DNA from: Prosopocoilus inquinatus
Lineage: Eukaryota; Arthropoda; Insecta; Coleoptera; Lucanidae
Direction of reading: 5' to 3'
Length of the DNA stretch: 64,000 nucleotides
NCBI GenBank assembly: GCA_036172665.1
Contig: CM069871.1
Coordinates: forward strand, 6,138,001-6,202,000
Position numbers and translations under genes: made by a program
Notes under the pieces: generated by a model
Databases searched by the model: none
Seen by the model: the letters and a program-made list of their open reading frames with translations, nothing else
Told to the model about the DNA's origin: nothing
Shown here: piece by piece, positions 21,346-35,260 of the stretch
How the letters are laid out: each line of letters opens with the position of its first letter
Numbering within the stretch: the stretch's first letter is position 1

Positions 21346-24300
21346 TTAAGTTTGCTTGGATGATTTGGCCGGGTTGAAGTAGCTCCTGGCTCTTCGAGAG
21401 GGAGAGCTGCTGCGTTTTCTGTTTCTAACAAGACCGAGCGATTTGATGTTCCTCCATTGAATTCCTTCGAATTCCACACGATACCGATGATGTCCTTGCC
21501 CAGCCTTGCAGTTGTTTAAAGAGACGAGAGAAGTCAAAACGATTAATTTCAACGAGAAACATAAAAAGATCAAAAGCGCCCTAAAAATAAATTGCTGTAT
21601 TCGGCGAGAATTTTAGAAACAGAAACAACCGACTTCGTTTTTGAAAAACTCCGCGAAAACGGCGAGAAATTTACATTCCGACGGCGACAAACAATTGAAT
21701 GACGATGCCGGAAAGGCAACGCCGCAAATTGTCTCACAGTACGATAAGCAGCTGACCTTTTTTTTAAAAACCTTGTCCAAAAATTGAAATCCCGACAATA
21801 AGAACCACCTGACTGACGTCAGCGAGAAAGCTTAAATTTTGTTTATTAGCCGATTGTCAATGAATTGAAGAAAATAGTGCGCCGATTTTAATGATCCTGA
21901 CATTAGAGCTAATTTTTTCTTTGATGCAGTTTATCCTTGTCTTCAAAGCCAGTGTCCTCTCAGTTGTCTACAACCCATTTCATCGAAACCATGGATTCCA
22001 ATGACATTCGATCCATTGGATTGGTTGAAAATTCATCATTAACGGCACAGAAGAATGTCGCTCCATCATCATCGATGGCATTGGTTTGCTCGGACTCTTC
22101 TTGGTGAAATTATTTTTTGTCTTCCAGCTGCCCCAACGATGGAATGTCGTTCTCCGAATGTTGGATACTAAATTACATCTCCTTAACCGATTTAATCTTA
22201 GCCATTGTAGAAGGAAGGTCGCAAATTCAATGCAATTCAATTGGCTGATCGTCATCAGTATGTTTTCCAGGAATTTTCCTGACCCCATCTTTCATGGTTA
22301 TTCAGTTACGGTGTTGCGTTGCTTTTCGTTTATTAAGTTTGCACTGATTTTAAGGCATGTTTGATTCGCGTGCTGAATTCCGAGACAGGAGAGAAGAAAT
22401 CTTTGGGTGTTGCGCTTTGCCTTTCTGGGGTCATTGGGGTTGCACTTCTCCAGTCGTGTACACCCTTACTCTATCGTGTTGCGTAAATCGCCGTTTCTAG
22501 TCACACCTACCCGTACAAAGCACTATTTTTTTTGGAGTTCTCACTCCATCTCCACTGAGTGGGGGGTACCATGATGTCATTATCATCGTCGGAACTCAGA
22601 GGTGGCAAACGATTTCGCTTCGAGGTATCTATTATCAAGTTTATGATCAAGTAAAGAGGTAGAGGAGCAGAATCTATGAATCTTTGAGAATGTTGTAAAA
22701 AAAATAAGAGTATATCTTTATTGATGGTTTCTTACTTAAGAAGAAGACTGCAATGATTTACTCTCTTGTGTGTGATTATGCTGCAGTAATAAATTTTCCA
22801 TATTCTAATCAAACAAGGAAGGTTATACAAGGATTCTTATCTAATACATAATTCTTGTCGACGGAACGTTTCGCAGCTATTACGATCAACAATTTTAATA
22901 TTCAGGCTTAATGCTTTTGTAATGCGGTTTGAATGCGAAATGCACGTTAAAATGCGAATGGCAGATCGATCAGATACTTATTCTATAAACAAGAAACGCA
23001 ATTTACTTTCGTCACTATCACTGACCGGGGGCCGCCGCCGGCGAAAGCCATTTTTCGCCATCTAGCCGCAGCTGATTTCACTACCATTAAACGTAGCCGT
23101 TCTGGTATGATGTTAACATGTTCGGAAAATTTTAATCCGAAGTTTAATGCCTTTGTAATGTGATTTGTGCTAGATGGATGCTGAAGTATTATTATTTATT
23201 ACGACATCTTGAAGATCCAGGAAGTAAGAAAACGCACTCTATTATAATCCGTATAATAAATGTACCTAGTGATGTGGTTAAATTTATTTTAGAAATTGTC
23301 AGCAATTATTTTTGGTATGTGATATGCGAAGATTTTATTACGCATGTATGTATGTACATCCTCCAGCTATGATTAGGTAAAAGTTCCAGAAGGTTCAGAA
23401 GTCGTCGACTTGTTCGCAACAGCAAAATAGGAAAACACTGTCCCAATTACGCGCGTCCATTTTATTTTCTTTGTAAACGTTTCATAAGTTAAGACGAAGG
23501 AGAAGAGTTCTTATTAGGAAGACCAAAAACTTAATTAAAAAAAAATAATTTTCGTTTCTGTGATGCCTTAGAAAACTGGCCCAATTAAATATTTCATTCA
23601 TAATGTTTTTGATGTTTGAAAGGTTTTATGCCATGATTAAATGAATTTAATTCTAATTGAATCCCGCTTATATTAATTTCGATATGAAAGAATTCAGATT
23701 CGTATATTTTTTTTTGTACAATTCAGTACACTTTATTTAATTAAGATACTTAAGTAAATTTGAAACCGGATCGAAGTATGAGTAATCTGAATTATAAATC
23801 ATATAGAAGTATGATTCATATGAAAATACAAAATGACAAAAAACATGCAGCTCATGTAACGAAAGCATTAGCCTGCGTTAGTCATGTTAAAAACAAGGAA
23901 CAAGCTTGCATTGCATTGCATTGCTCTGCAGAACGTGAATCAATGGTGACTCATTAGAAAGCTCCGTGCGTTGCATAATGCAGCTCCAGACGCAAGTTAA
24001 TTCTAGGAATTCCAGCTTAGTTTCGGCTATCAACGTCAGTCGACGATTTCGTAACAAATAGGACGAGAGAGAAAGTTCCAGGGTAGTTCCGAATATCATA
24101 TAGTCCGGGTGTGACACAGTCTTAAAACTTCCTCGACATAAAGTGTTAAAAATTAAAAAAAAATTGTCTTCATTCAATTTTCCTGATTTAATTTAAATAA
24201 AGTGTAACTAAGAAGCATCCACGATCGGTAAGAGTGAATCTTAACAAACTGGTTTATGTAGATCTGCCCTTCTTCTTCTCTCTTTCAAATTCTAGTTTCA

Positions 24301-25231
24301 ACTTTACACGCTAATTGCTAAAAATTTAATTATTTGGATAAAAGGAGTTCAAAAGTGAGTTCCAACTCCCGTCCGCGCGTCTTTATATACAGAGGGTTTC
24401 TCGTGTTTCCTGCTAATAATGAAACGACTTTTTGCCGGAAGTGATACACAATGATTGCAAGAATTTGTTTTTGCGGCGAATATTATCATATAAATGAATA
24501 TAAGCAAGCCGGCAGTGGTAACATTCCAATAAATTTATTCCATTTATCTGTTTCATTATCTACCTTATATTGCGTTATTGTTTCGTATAAAGACAGTAGC
24601 TGTATACCATCACATTAATCAATCTTGCACAATGGAAGGCGGCGCGGAACAATAAAATTGAGTTCTAGGCGACGCTTACATAATTATTTGTTTCAATTAA
24701 ACGGGGCGTGGGGGTCTAATAAACTCGGTCGCCAAGAGTAATTCTAATTAAATAGCATCAAAATTATTAGTGATTAGTCTAATTTTTCCAATTTTTATTT
24801 AATGCTATTAATAATAATTTATTTATTTAATTTTGACGAGGTGCTGTTGTTGATGTTTAAAATGGCTTTATTAAGCGCCGCGGCGTTTTTAAGGTATGGC
24901 CGTCGTTACCTGCAATCGATATTTGAAAACTTGTTTAAAGTTTTAGGAAAACTCGATTAAAACTTCATTTACGGCGGCTCACTTCCTGTTGCTCTTGCTC
25001 TGGAAGTTAAGTAACTTTTTTAAAACCATTTATCTATTTCGTACAATTGATAAACGAGGAGGTCACTTAAATGGTATAAATAATTTAATACATCTAACCT
25101 CTAATTAATATATTATATAAAATTCATTTACTTTAATATAGAAACCTCAAAGGTATAATACACAGCATGTTACTTACTTAATGTCTTGTATTTATTTTAA
25201 TAAGAACCGATTTTAAGTTGAAAAGTTTATG
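21346..25231. other. No gene identified; one short repeat pair
   Basis: A diverged 40-bp pair ('aattttaat...ttaatgc.tttgtaatg') occurs at 22891-22931 and 23128-23166. A GC block 'ccgccgccggcgaaagcc' near 23031 can form a small hairpin with 'ttttcgcc'. The stretch 24470-24900 alternates homeodomain-type AT cores with short GC words ('ggggcgtgggg', 'gcgccgcggcg'), as conserved enhancers often do, but conservation cannot be judged here. Frames are short and unrecognised. Confidence 0.35.
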
Positions 25232-25352
25232 TATATAAGCGTAGAATGTTTGGTTTTCGATTTACATTCGTTTTCTTCGGTTGAAAAAATCGAAAATGCA
25301 AACAAAAATTTTTACACCCTGTACATCGAAAACCAAGCATTCTGAGATATAT
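25232..25352. mobile_element. Inverted-repeat MITE-like element, ~121 bp
   Basis: Arms at 25232-25263 and 25321-25352 match as inverted copies over about 30 bp ('agaatgyttggttttcgat', with 'tatat' outermost). An 'acaccctgta' motif, a mariner-like end in reverse orientation, abuts the right arm at 25314-25323. There is no coding content. Confidence 0.65.
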
Positions 25353-27179
25353 GTTCGTCATTTAAATAAATAAATACATAACATTAAGTAACTGTAACCC
25401 CCTTAATGATATATGCATGTAATCATTGTAAAATGAATTGAGATTTACTGTCACTGAAAACTACCCACCTACTCGCACGGTTTAATCGATGTTTGTTGAT
25501 AAACAGTGGCTGTATAAATAAATCGGTTTTAAATATCAGGAGGGATGCCCCGGCTGGCGTCTTTGAGAAATGTGTTTGGGATCTGATACCCCTGGGAAGA
25601 CCTAAATGTGATTCTTTTTCTGAAGTCGCGTTGTTGTCACAAGTTGATTTTACGCCATGGAAGAGGAATCGAGCTTACGCTTTCAAAACAGCGAAACAGA
25701 CGTTTTTTTTTTTTAGCAACAAAATTAAAATCCTTGGTACACTTTCTCATCTTCTACAACATGAATATTGTATAATATGGTAATTAATAATTTTATGCAC
25801 GCAACAAATTAATATTGAAAACATCCTCCTCTCTCTAAATGGCACTTTAAATGACGCCATTAATTTTATGTCAGCAACATATTAACATTGTAAATATGTA
25901 TTTACATAGCAAAAAATGAAAGAAAAAAATCATTTACTATCTTAATAGGTCTCCAAGTTTTTTTTTACCCCAAATTCTGAAATAATAATTCCAAATTCTT
26001 GGATGTTTCGTCTCAATGTATATATCTAAATAAAAAAATGTCTGGAAATTTCGCTTTTATTTGCACACCTGCTGTGCACGACGAGCAGTTCGGTTTTATA
26101 AGATAAACCCGCACGTGTTTTCTTGTATCTCAGAAGTGAAATTAAATGAAATAATTAAAGGATATTACCGCGGCGCACATTTTTTGATGAACATTTCACG
26201 AGAACACCTGTAGCTGTTCGAGGCAGATTAAAATCTTTACACATCGCATCCGAAAGTGATTTCGCTTCACGTTTTGCTCGAATACGTTTAAAAATTAAGT
26301 ATATTTTAATTAAAAAAATACATCTAATAGAGGGTGACTCTGTAAAATACATTGTCTTTTTTTTAAGTACACGCTGTATTTGTACATGTCAGGGTATTTT
26401 ATGAACAACTAAAAAAATTCCAGTATGTTCAGTAACGATAAAAATTTTATTTCAATTAAAAATAAATTAACAGAGATAATGCTTTTGCAAATATGGAGTT
26501 AATTGCTTTTTATCCCACATCCAGAAGGTCTTAATGCAGGCAAACGGATAACTCGGCAGTTTGTATGATTGCCTGCATCACAGGCGCTACGCGGTAAGAA
26601 CTTTTGCCAAAAAAAATAAAAAACGTTCCAAGTTTTTAAACGCTTAAAATAGTTTTACAGACTCTTCTTGTTTTCAGAAAAGAAATAACAAGCTAACAAA
26701 AATTATTTTCTTTTAATTTTCTCCTGCATTAATAAGTTCACTTCCCACGAAACTGTCAACTGCGATTGAGCGATTGTGCAAGTTTTTAAAGCGTCCGTTA
26801 AAAGATTTAAAAAAGTAATTATATCTATTGTAAACAATGAAGTTTTAATGACTTGCCGGTTTATTGAAAAAAAAATCATAAATTACTCTTTTCTCAAAAA
26901 TCCTTAAAAGCCTTATCTATAGGCAACCCAATTACCCTAGTCGTTTGTACGGTTGTCTGTACTTAAGGTCGTAATTTTTTCTTTAATAACCAAAACTTTA
27001 TTTTCTTTAATTTAGTTACAGTTAATGCTAAATTTAGTTACAGTAAATTGTGAAGAAAGCGACTGATTTCATTTCATTCAAATCGAGTTGATCGAAAAAA
27101 TTAAGGAAATAATCGTTATCGTGAAAGGCAGCAAGAAATTAATTTAAAAATTAGAAAAGTCCACGTGATTAATGTTTAT
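25353..27179. other. No supported gene; local 73-bp duplication
   Basis: 'taattttatg..cgcaacaaattaatattg' at about 25785-25822 recurs in diverged form at about 25858-25895. The frame at 25493-25783 and the minus frame at 26155-26352 have no recognised domain; the latter ends near a possible splice donor but has no partner exon. Confidence 0.35.
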
Positions 27180-28640
27180 TCTTAGAAGAATTGCTGAATG
27201 TCGGGCGAGACGCTTAAAAATTGGGCGGATGACCTTGAAAATTGAATTCTTCACCGAAATTTCTTTTAATCGACGCACGACTAAAGAACACTACACTATT
27301 GCTGGACTAGAATAATTTTTTTCTGTTTAGACTTTTGATGGGCCTTCTCGATAGTTTTTTTTTTTTGATAGATAGGATTACAATTAGTTTTTATTTAAAC
27401 TTCCGAAGGACTTTTAATTTTTCTTTCTTGTAGTGAACGAAATGCAATTAAAAATTACAGCAAACAGAAGGAGTTTTAGATCACTGAATCTCAAAATGTC
27501 GGCAGGAAACAATCCTTGAAAAGTTCTTTTCAAAATTATACAGCTAACAAAATAACGATCAAATTCACTTTTCTTCTATTCAAAAAAAGTGAGAATCCCT
27601 GGCTGGATGACCTTGAAATTTAATTTTCTATTTTTTTAATTAGTTCCCATTAATTGTAAAAAATAGAAAATTAGTTTTGAAAATAAATTTTCAATTCTTT
27701 TTTTAATTAATTCCCATTAATTGAAAAAAATAGAAAATTTTCAAGGTCATCCGGCCAGGGGTTCCCACTTTTTTCACAAAAGAAGCTATCATGATACTAT
27801 TGCTCTGGATTTTAGTTCTTTTGTTAAGTTTCTGAAGGGTTTCTTCAATTTTTTTTGTAATCGATGGAACAGTCAGAAAATTATTATCTGAGTAACAGGA
27901 GATTGTTCTAGGCCAGTTATTCCCAAAATGACGGCAGGGAATACTTCTTGAAGCGTTATTTTCCAAATTTTTCCATTGCTAACAAAGCATTAATCAAAAT
28001 CTCATTTTTCGCAATTTTCAAAAAACCAAATACCCGGTCTGGATAACCTAGAAAATTGAACATCGCAAGTTTTATAGAAATTTATTTAATTTTTATTTTG
28101 ACGCAAGTCTAAAAGGAAGCTAAAGTCACCAAACTTCTTCCGCATTTTTTTTTAGTTAGACTTTTGAAAGGATTTTTTTTGTAGGGAACGAAATAGCAAT
28201 TAAAATTACTTGCGCAAACAAAAGGACTCGGAGATCAGTGAATCTCAAAATGTCGACTGGAAATAGTTTTTTCCAAAATTATTAAATAAGTAACAAAATA
28301 TCAATCAATATCACTTTTCTACCATTAAAAAAAAATAAAATAATAAAAAAAAGAAATTTGGGAACCTCCGGTCTAGATGACCTTGAAAATTAAATTTTCT
28401 ATCTGTATTGCAATTTTTAATTGATGAGAGTCTAAAGGAAGGTAAAATCATCAAACTATTGTTCTGAATTCGATTTTTTTGTTTAGACCTTTGAAAGGTT
28501 TCATTTTCTTTTGGTAGTGGACGAAACAACAATCAAAATTATTATACGTGAACAGGGACGGGTTCTAGACCAGTGATTTTCAAGATGTCGGAAGGAAATA
28601 GTCCTTGAAGGCTTCTTTCCAACATCAGATAAACAGCGTA
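27180..28640. repeat. Diverged tandem array, ~330-440-bp unit, about four copies
   Basis: The marker 'gatgaccttgaaaatt' (or a variant) occurs at 27227, 27605, 28042 and 28375. Each unit also carries 'gtttagacttttgaaagg', 'gtag.gaacgaaa', 'aatctcaaaatgtcgg' and 'taacaaaat..aatcaa' blocks in the same order. Copies are heavily diverged, so the array is old. The longest interval (437 bp) contains an internal inverted segment. Confidence 0.85.
27589..27768. repeat. Inverted repeat inside the 27-28 kb array
   Basis: The array segment 27589-27631 ('ccctggctggatgacc', 'ttgaaatttaattttcta') reappears inverted at 27731-27768. Between the arms lie two direct copies of 'attaattcccattaattg' (27640-27657 and 27705-27722). 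This looks like a fold-back rearrangement of one unit. Confidence 0.8.
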
Positions 28641-28824
28641 CAAAACACCAGTCAAAATCACTGTTTTGTTATTGTAGAAAAATTATTAAACTTAAAAATT
28701 ATAAATAATTGATAATAAATTATTAATGTCACTCTTAGTAAACATGTTTAAAAAGTAAGCAAGGTGATTTCATTGAATAAAATTTAAATATTTCACATTC
28801 ACATTAGTTTATTCTATTTGTCCC

Positions 28825-29205
28825 GACAGTTGCCATAGTGACCAGATATATACGCAAGCCGACATAAGTCTGGAGATGTCATAGCGACAGCTACCTCGGA
28901 AACGTCACTTTGACAGCTACCATAGTCACGCCGCGTCTGTGCCAACAAAACAATGTCATAGTTGTCGTAGTGACGAGATGAGATATGCAATACCATTTGC
29001 TAACCAATCAGGAATCGAATGCAAGTGCATCTCAATTTGCAATAAATATCAAACTGACATGAGTCTGAAGATGTCATAGCAATAGCCATGTTGTGTAGTA
29101 ACGCCGGGTCTATGGCAACAAAACAGTGTCACGGTGGTGACCGTCTATAAAAACATGAAATCAGACCGCCCGGCTGTCGCAATGACAATATCAGTTGCTA
29201 AGTGA
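28825..29205. repeat. ~195-bp tandem duplication
   Basis: 'gacatragtctgragatgtcata' at 28861 recurs at 29056, followed in both by 'acgccgggtct' or a variant, 'ggcaacaaaac' and 'gtcatagttgtcg/gtcacggtggtg'. Copy 2 carries 'ctataaaaac', a chance TATA-like word. Confidence 0.8.
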
Positions 29206-32200
29206 AGAACGGAAGCCAACATAACCATGTCTTTATACAGGGCGTTCAAGAATGATCGAAAGAGAAACGCAAGATAAATTATTACACATCACAAAATATT
29301 AAAACAAACTTCCAGTTTTTTCAATGAATTGCAATGATTATATTGTATTGAAGCAGATAACTTTCCTGGCTTTTCCCTGACATTACCAACATTTTCCAGG
29401 TGGGAAATCCTGTACGAGTATTAACCACGCCTAATCATTATAGTCCCTACTTTGTACCAAAGAAGAATTGTCTTTAGTGGAACCGTACGTATCTAAGCTA
29501 CTCCCCGCTGTTGACCGTTTTTAAAAAAAGTGAGCAATATTTAAAACAATATACTTATTACGATGGCATCAAAACCTTATGTATGTATAGATATACCAAT
29601 GCAAGTATGTATATTTAGAATCAAGTTGCACTGAAAATGAAATAAATACCCCCTTCACATAGGAGGAACATGCCTAAGATGATTTGTTTTTTTATAATCG
29701 ACGAGTATATTGTATTCACATGCATATACCGGGTGCGCCATCGCAAACAGGCACAAGCGACTAAAATTATGGTTCCGATATTTGCCGATGTGCGTTGGTA
29801 TATCATCTTAAAGTAGCGTACACGGTATATGAATAAAAGTAAGTAAACCGAGTAGGTATATGATGACTTTCATTTAATATATACATGCTGAATGTCTATT
29901 TATTAATGAAAACAACCCTTCTGTATGCTCGTATAAGTATGTTACCTGTACAATAAATTATTCCTCAGTGACCGTGTATGTATCGTTTATATAAAGTCGT
30001 CAACAAATGTAAGTATAATTCACGAATTGTTAATGCCTTTTAGATGTCTCTTGGACATTGAAACATTCCTGGACTCTTTGTTAATTTAATTATTTCGACT
30101 CGATTGATGTATTTTTAAGATGAAAGATTAGAAGAAAAAAAAAGAGCTATTGCTAAACATGTTATATAAAGTGTTGGGATTAAAGCACGTGAGATTTCCT
30201 CTTTTGGCATTTAATTCGTCTTAAATTCGTTTTAATGGAACGTAAAAGTGCAAAGTTATCTTCCTTTCATAAGACGCCTTTTGCTCGAGAGGATTCCGCC
30301 ATCAGCTAATCCAATTTACAACGCACTGTATAGCGGTCTGAATGGTAGTCACGCTTTAGAATGCAGCCTAACGTAATCAAACACAAGACGTACGTCTTTT
30401 CTGTCCGGTGTCAAATTGACGTAATTTTATTACGCATTATACAAAACAGCTAACGGTGATACAGAAATGGGTTTAACAGGTAACGCAGGCATTTTATATA
30501 AAATGCCGACTACCAAATCTATACGTACCGTTAAGTACCGAAGCGCATATATTTCAAGATAAGAGACAGGTGGTTTACCATTTACCATTACCACTAACAA
30601 CGGTAATGAGATTTGTGCGTTGGTTTGTAGAAAAAATTTATTTAAAAAAAAAAAAAAATCGCACGAGTCATCCAACGGGTTACAAATCAAAGTATACAGA
30701 ACTTTCCGCCTGTCATCTAGACATAATAGTGAGAGTGTAGATTGCTGTGAGGAAGAAGGTAAAAATAGATGGTAGAGAATAGTGGTGCTTGAAAGCTGCG
30801 GGCAAATGCTCTTTTTGCGGTAAGCGTCCTTGCGGTCGCCAGCGCGGGTGCTTGACCGGATGCACTCGTTGCATGAAGGTGCGTGCGTGTCCAACATTTT
30901 AACAATATAATTAAAATGTCTCGCAAATATATAAGTTGCCACCAACCTGTATACCAACGGAATATAATAAAACTGAAATTTACAACGACACTTTATTAGT
31001 GTGCCGCGCCGCTCTCGTTTTATTCCGCTTAGCGGATGTGTATTTATTTAAATGGAATTACAAATCTAAAAGATAATTGCAAGTTTTCACCGGCTTCAAT
31101 CTTCCGACTTCATGAAGTCTCCGCTTTTAATTAATTAAAATATAGTTATTTAACTGCCAGGTTTCAACAAACTAATATTTCTATTTACGTACGTGTCTCT
31201 AATTATATTTGTACACATATAATTGGAACGGTGCGAAGCGAGGGTTACCTGTTTCATTAATAATACATAAATAAAGACAGCGTTATTTATGCGAAAGCTT
31301 GTAAACGGAAACACCAAGAAAAATATATTGACTTGACGCTACGAAATTACTTCCTGAACTCGTGTACGCGTACATACACATTCTATGCGTGACACCCTGT
31401 GTAAAGTGACCGGAATTTTTTTTATTATTGATTCCTGAGAAAAAAATATTATTATTTATCTTCCCAAACTCACGATGCACCTGTCAAAGTTTAAATATCT
31501 TTTGGCATACGCCGAGGAAATCAAAACATCTGAAATCAACATAAGAGTAAAGTACCTCAATTTTGCAAGATACGCGGAAATGTTGTTGGGAAAAGTTGTT
31601 CAGAATAATCATGAGACTTCAAATACGAAATTATACGAAAATTAGCTCCACAATTTGCGGGAATACGCCACTACCATCAAGGTAGCGAGGTCGTCGATGG
31701 TTCCTTCGGGAGACGAATGGTGTGGAGACATGTTGTGAATTAGTGTCCACTCAGTGGAAATGGCTTGGGGTATACAACATATCGCTACGTATTCGCGTGG
31801 CTTCTCGAGAGTTGGGTCCTGAAGGGATCTTGGTCCTCCTACTCTTGCGACAGGATAACCAAAGAGACTTGCTGGTTTATATGTACATAAGATCCAGGAT
31901 TCATACACAAGCCAAATTAACACCCGAGGTTTTCATATTCTTGTGTTACTTCAGCCGACAATTGCCAAAATATCACTCGAGGTTTGGACGCTCTTATATC
32001 ACTACAACCTTTGCTCGGACAGAAGCCAGAATCTCGTTTAATGTTTTCATTAATAAATTTATATAACTGTAAATGGCGTTTTTTCTTTTTTAAAATAATA
32101 ATAATCAGAAGTGACGGGTTGCGCTCGAACCACATCTAATTACCAAGTTTGAAGTTATTGATTTAACTTTAGTTTATAATCCAAATGCGACAATGTTTCA

Positions 32201-33203
32201 ATGTTGAATCAAACAGACAGTTCACTTAACACATTTTTAATAGTATATGAATTTTGATACTAACATTTCAAATTATTAACGTACTTTAAGTGGTCTTGGA
32301 TCATTCAAGTTTGAAGTCTGCCAAAGTTTGTTAAAATCTGTCCAGAATCTGTTGAAATCTGCTCTGGTTCCCAGTTTTATAGGAACCGAATGACCACCTC
32401 CTAGACGTACTCCTACCCCAATGCGCCAGTTTAACGTGCAAGTCGGTTCTAGGAACATTTTACGAACCGTTATCAGATTGGTAACAAAGTCACAAATTCG
32501 GTTGGCACTCTAACTTTGATTGTTAAGATGTCAAATGTCAAAATGCGTGAAGTATTTACAAAAATTTTCAGTTTTTCAGTGTTTCAATCAATATGTAAGT
32601 ACAAATTTGTAATTCCTTTTATTTGCCCGAAAATACTACCGTATTTAACCTAACTTCCACATCAAACTGTCTTTTCCCCTAACTTAAATCTTCCAAATAA
32701 CTATAATTTCTAACTGAACATAGTCCAAAAACCTTCCCAACTTAAATGTCCCAAAATCTGAATTTAAAGCGTCCAAAGAAAATTATTTCTTTAATTTTGT
32801 ATCTTCAGATTTTTCTTGCGTAGTTCTTCATAATTAATTGCCACGTCCTTCAGAAGCAGCCGCATTCTTCTACTGTCTTCGAGGTAGACCAGTCTCCTTT
32901 TCCTTTTGCTCCCTTCCTACGATTGGAGGAGTCAATGCCCGAGCGTCTTGGGTTTCTTATGGAAATAGTCTAAACACTCCACGAACTCCTGCCACACGGT
33001 TTGCTTTAATATTTCGTCCGCCCAACGCACCATATCTAAATGACTAAAACGGCACAACACAAAAACTGCTGGATCGCTTTCCAAACAGAAAAAAAGAAAA
33101 TTAGAAAGAGAATAATTAGTAAATATTAAACAAGATGTAAGCGTTCGGGTCGGTTATCATAAGCGAGCTGCAGGGACTAAAAAAAAATAAAGTGCGTCGG
33201 CGA
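29206..33203. other. No supported gene
   Basis: A mariner-like end 'tacagggcgttcaagaatg' lies at 29236. The minus-strand frame 30430-30957 is the longest in the window, but its in-frame ATG gives only about 155 residues; it includes a poly-Phe stretch from a poly-A tract and has no recognised domain. Opposing frames at 31642-31923 (minus) and 31722-32066 (plus) overlap in a GC-balanced patch and cannot both be real. Near 32400-32540 'aggaaccgaa' and 'gtcaaatgtcaaa' words hint at a decayed repeat. Confidence 0.3.
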
Positions 33204-33790
33204 GAGTACTCACGCGTTAGCTTACACGCATATTGCAAGCGACGATGAACTCGAACCGCTCGTAATAAAATTCGGGGCGCACAAAAAAAGAACCTTCAAC
33301 AGTTGCAATCAAATAACAAAATAAACAAAAAAATTGACAGATTATTGAATAAACGTCAAATTTCGTAAGAAATTTAAAGTAAAAAAAAACACAAATTTTT
33401 ACCCGAAGTCCAAACGCGGTCGGCGACTTACACCCGCCCAAACTTACTCCGCAACAAAATTTCATGACGTTCTCTGGGAACAGACGACGAAACAGAATGT
33501 ACAGGAAGCGATGGACTCCCGAAACGAGAATAAAAAAAGAAAAGGAGCGTAAATAGTTACTCCGCGCAAGGTGGAGAGGCGAGGCGGCCGTTGTAGATCC
33601 TTAGTGGACGGCGGTCCTAACGGATCAGCGTCGCTCGCGCACCAAAACAAAGTTTTGGGTCGGTCGCTCGAGCTACGACTTATGCAGAACGCCAAACAAA
33701 GTCCCTTAACGGGGAAATCCGGTGCACAGGTGAATTTTAATTCGAAACTACAGCGGCTCAGGCACAACCTGTAATCACAAAACTGCTACT
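33204..33790 (-). repeat. Dispersed repeat B, minus-oriented copy
   Basis: The 24-bp end at 33204-33227 (minus: GTGTAAGCTAACGCG, then TGAGTACTC) matches 54235-54258 at 23 of 24 positions. The remainder is GC-richer than its surroundings, with 'ggcggccgttgtag' and 'gcgtcgctcgcgcacc', and has no credible frame. Homology to the 53.7-54.3 kb copy beyond the terminal motif is weak by eye, so the outer limit is approximate. Confidence 0.45.
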
Positions 33791-34929
33791 CTTATTAAAA
33801 AGGCTGAAAACACCACGATACCGAATGCAATCTCAGTGATATTAACGCTTCGAGCTCCAGGGCAAAAGAGAAAGCGATTTTTCCAGTTGCTGCGCTGATA
33901 AAATCGGCGAAATAACACAAACCGACTGCAACACGCACAGTACACGGCGAAAAGGGTGGCCTAATCAGGTGTAACACCAACCTCAAAAACTGAACGTAAC
34001 ATGCAGCAATTTTCATAAACAATGTTTTCTTCTGAGAAATCAAAGTTAAAAAAGTTTCCCATATGTGTCCAACCTTCTACCGGACGCTGTATAAACATTT
34101 TTTTTTTTTTCAGTTTACGATTAGAACCTCTAATGGCAAAGCAAAGAAACTTTTAATGACCACTAACTCATCCAAAGTAAATATACCTATTACCGACCAA
34201 TTATTTTTAATTTTCGTTATTTCAAGAGAATCCTCAACCGGGTCCGCCTTATCTCCACCACGGTTACTTAATAATAAATATTAATGGGCTACCGCGCGAT
34301 TTTTTAAGTACCGTCTCCGTCCGGCCAGCCAATTAGGTTATATAGGAGTTACTATCGAGTTCATCAGAGCCTTGCTTTTATTAAAACGCCACAGATAAAT
34401 CCCGTCGTATTGCTTCAAGTATCGTACCTATACACATAAGCAATCTACGTGGGTCTATCTTTAATTAAATTACATCGAACTAAAAATAAATGGTTTGAGA
34501 GGCGCTCGGGCCCTTTCTTTTTGTTCGTTTTTTTTTTTGTTCGCCGTGCAATATCATTAGCGTTATTTATAACCGCGAAATTTAAATTTAAATCTAAATC
34601 AGGTACATTACGTTGTAGATAATTGGCTATAATTTAGCTAATTAGATACTGTATTACATAAGAAACCATCCACCGACATGGGCGAAATTGCCCTAATAAA
34701 ATTATCGTTATCAAAAAAGAGTCGACGCTATTGCTATGTTCTTCATGGAAACTCTATTATCTAAAAACAGGGGGAGGCAATTATGCGTTGTTATTGCTGA
34801 GTAAAACACGTTATTAAACTTATTCTATTTCAACTAATAAAGGCGACAAGTACAAGAAAGAAACTCCATTAATTTTCTTCTGTGTTTACAGAGAATTGTT
34901 AATAATAAATTCAAGAAAGCGTTTCCGTA
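33791..34929. other. No gene identified
   Basis: Mixed AT-rich DNA. Short frames here lack domains. The region 34580-34720 is rich in 'ttaaattt' and 'taattagat' words but holds no repeat unit. Confidence 0.35.
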
Positions 34930-35260
34930 ATCTATTTGCGTGAATTTACAAGAGCTGTTTTGATTTCTTGTCCTTTTATATGTATATACATAGTCATTAC
35001 GTATTTGTGACTTATTCACCTGTGACTAAACTACTCGAAGGCATTAAACAATTTTATTTTAAAATCGTTAATTAGCAAGCTGTTAAAATCGTGTTTGTGT
35101 TTATATTTCTTGTCTTTTTATACGTAAGTCATCTACTTACTTATACATTTTTTTTATTTACTTACTTGTGACTTATTCAGTCACCTGTGACCAAACTACA
35201 TGAAGACATAAACATTTTTATTTAAAATCGTTAATTCCCAAGCTATTAAAATCGCATATA
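34930..35260. repeat. ~161-bp tandem duplication
   Basis: 'ttgtgacttattca' at 35005 recurs at 35166. Both copies continue with 'cacctgtgac.aaactac', 'aaaatcgttaatt' and 'caagct.ttaaaatcg'. The second copy has an extra 'gtc'. The pair ends at a mariner-like 'tacagggtgc' at 35259. Confidence 0.85.

Noticed and set aside
29140..29160. TATA box 'ctataaaaac'
   Set aside because: It lies within one unit of a tandem duplication and no transcript structure follows.
30430..30957. Longest open frame, minus strand, 175 codons
   Set aside because: The first codon is not ATG, it includes a poly-Phe stretch from a poly-A run, and no domain, splice context or homology is recognised.
31642..32066. Opposing frames on both strands in a GC-balanced patch as a gene
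   Set aside because: The frames overlap on opposite strands, neither resembles a known family, and nothing favours one over the other.
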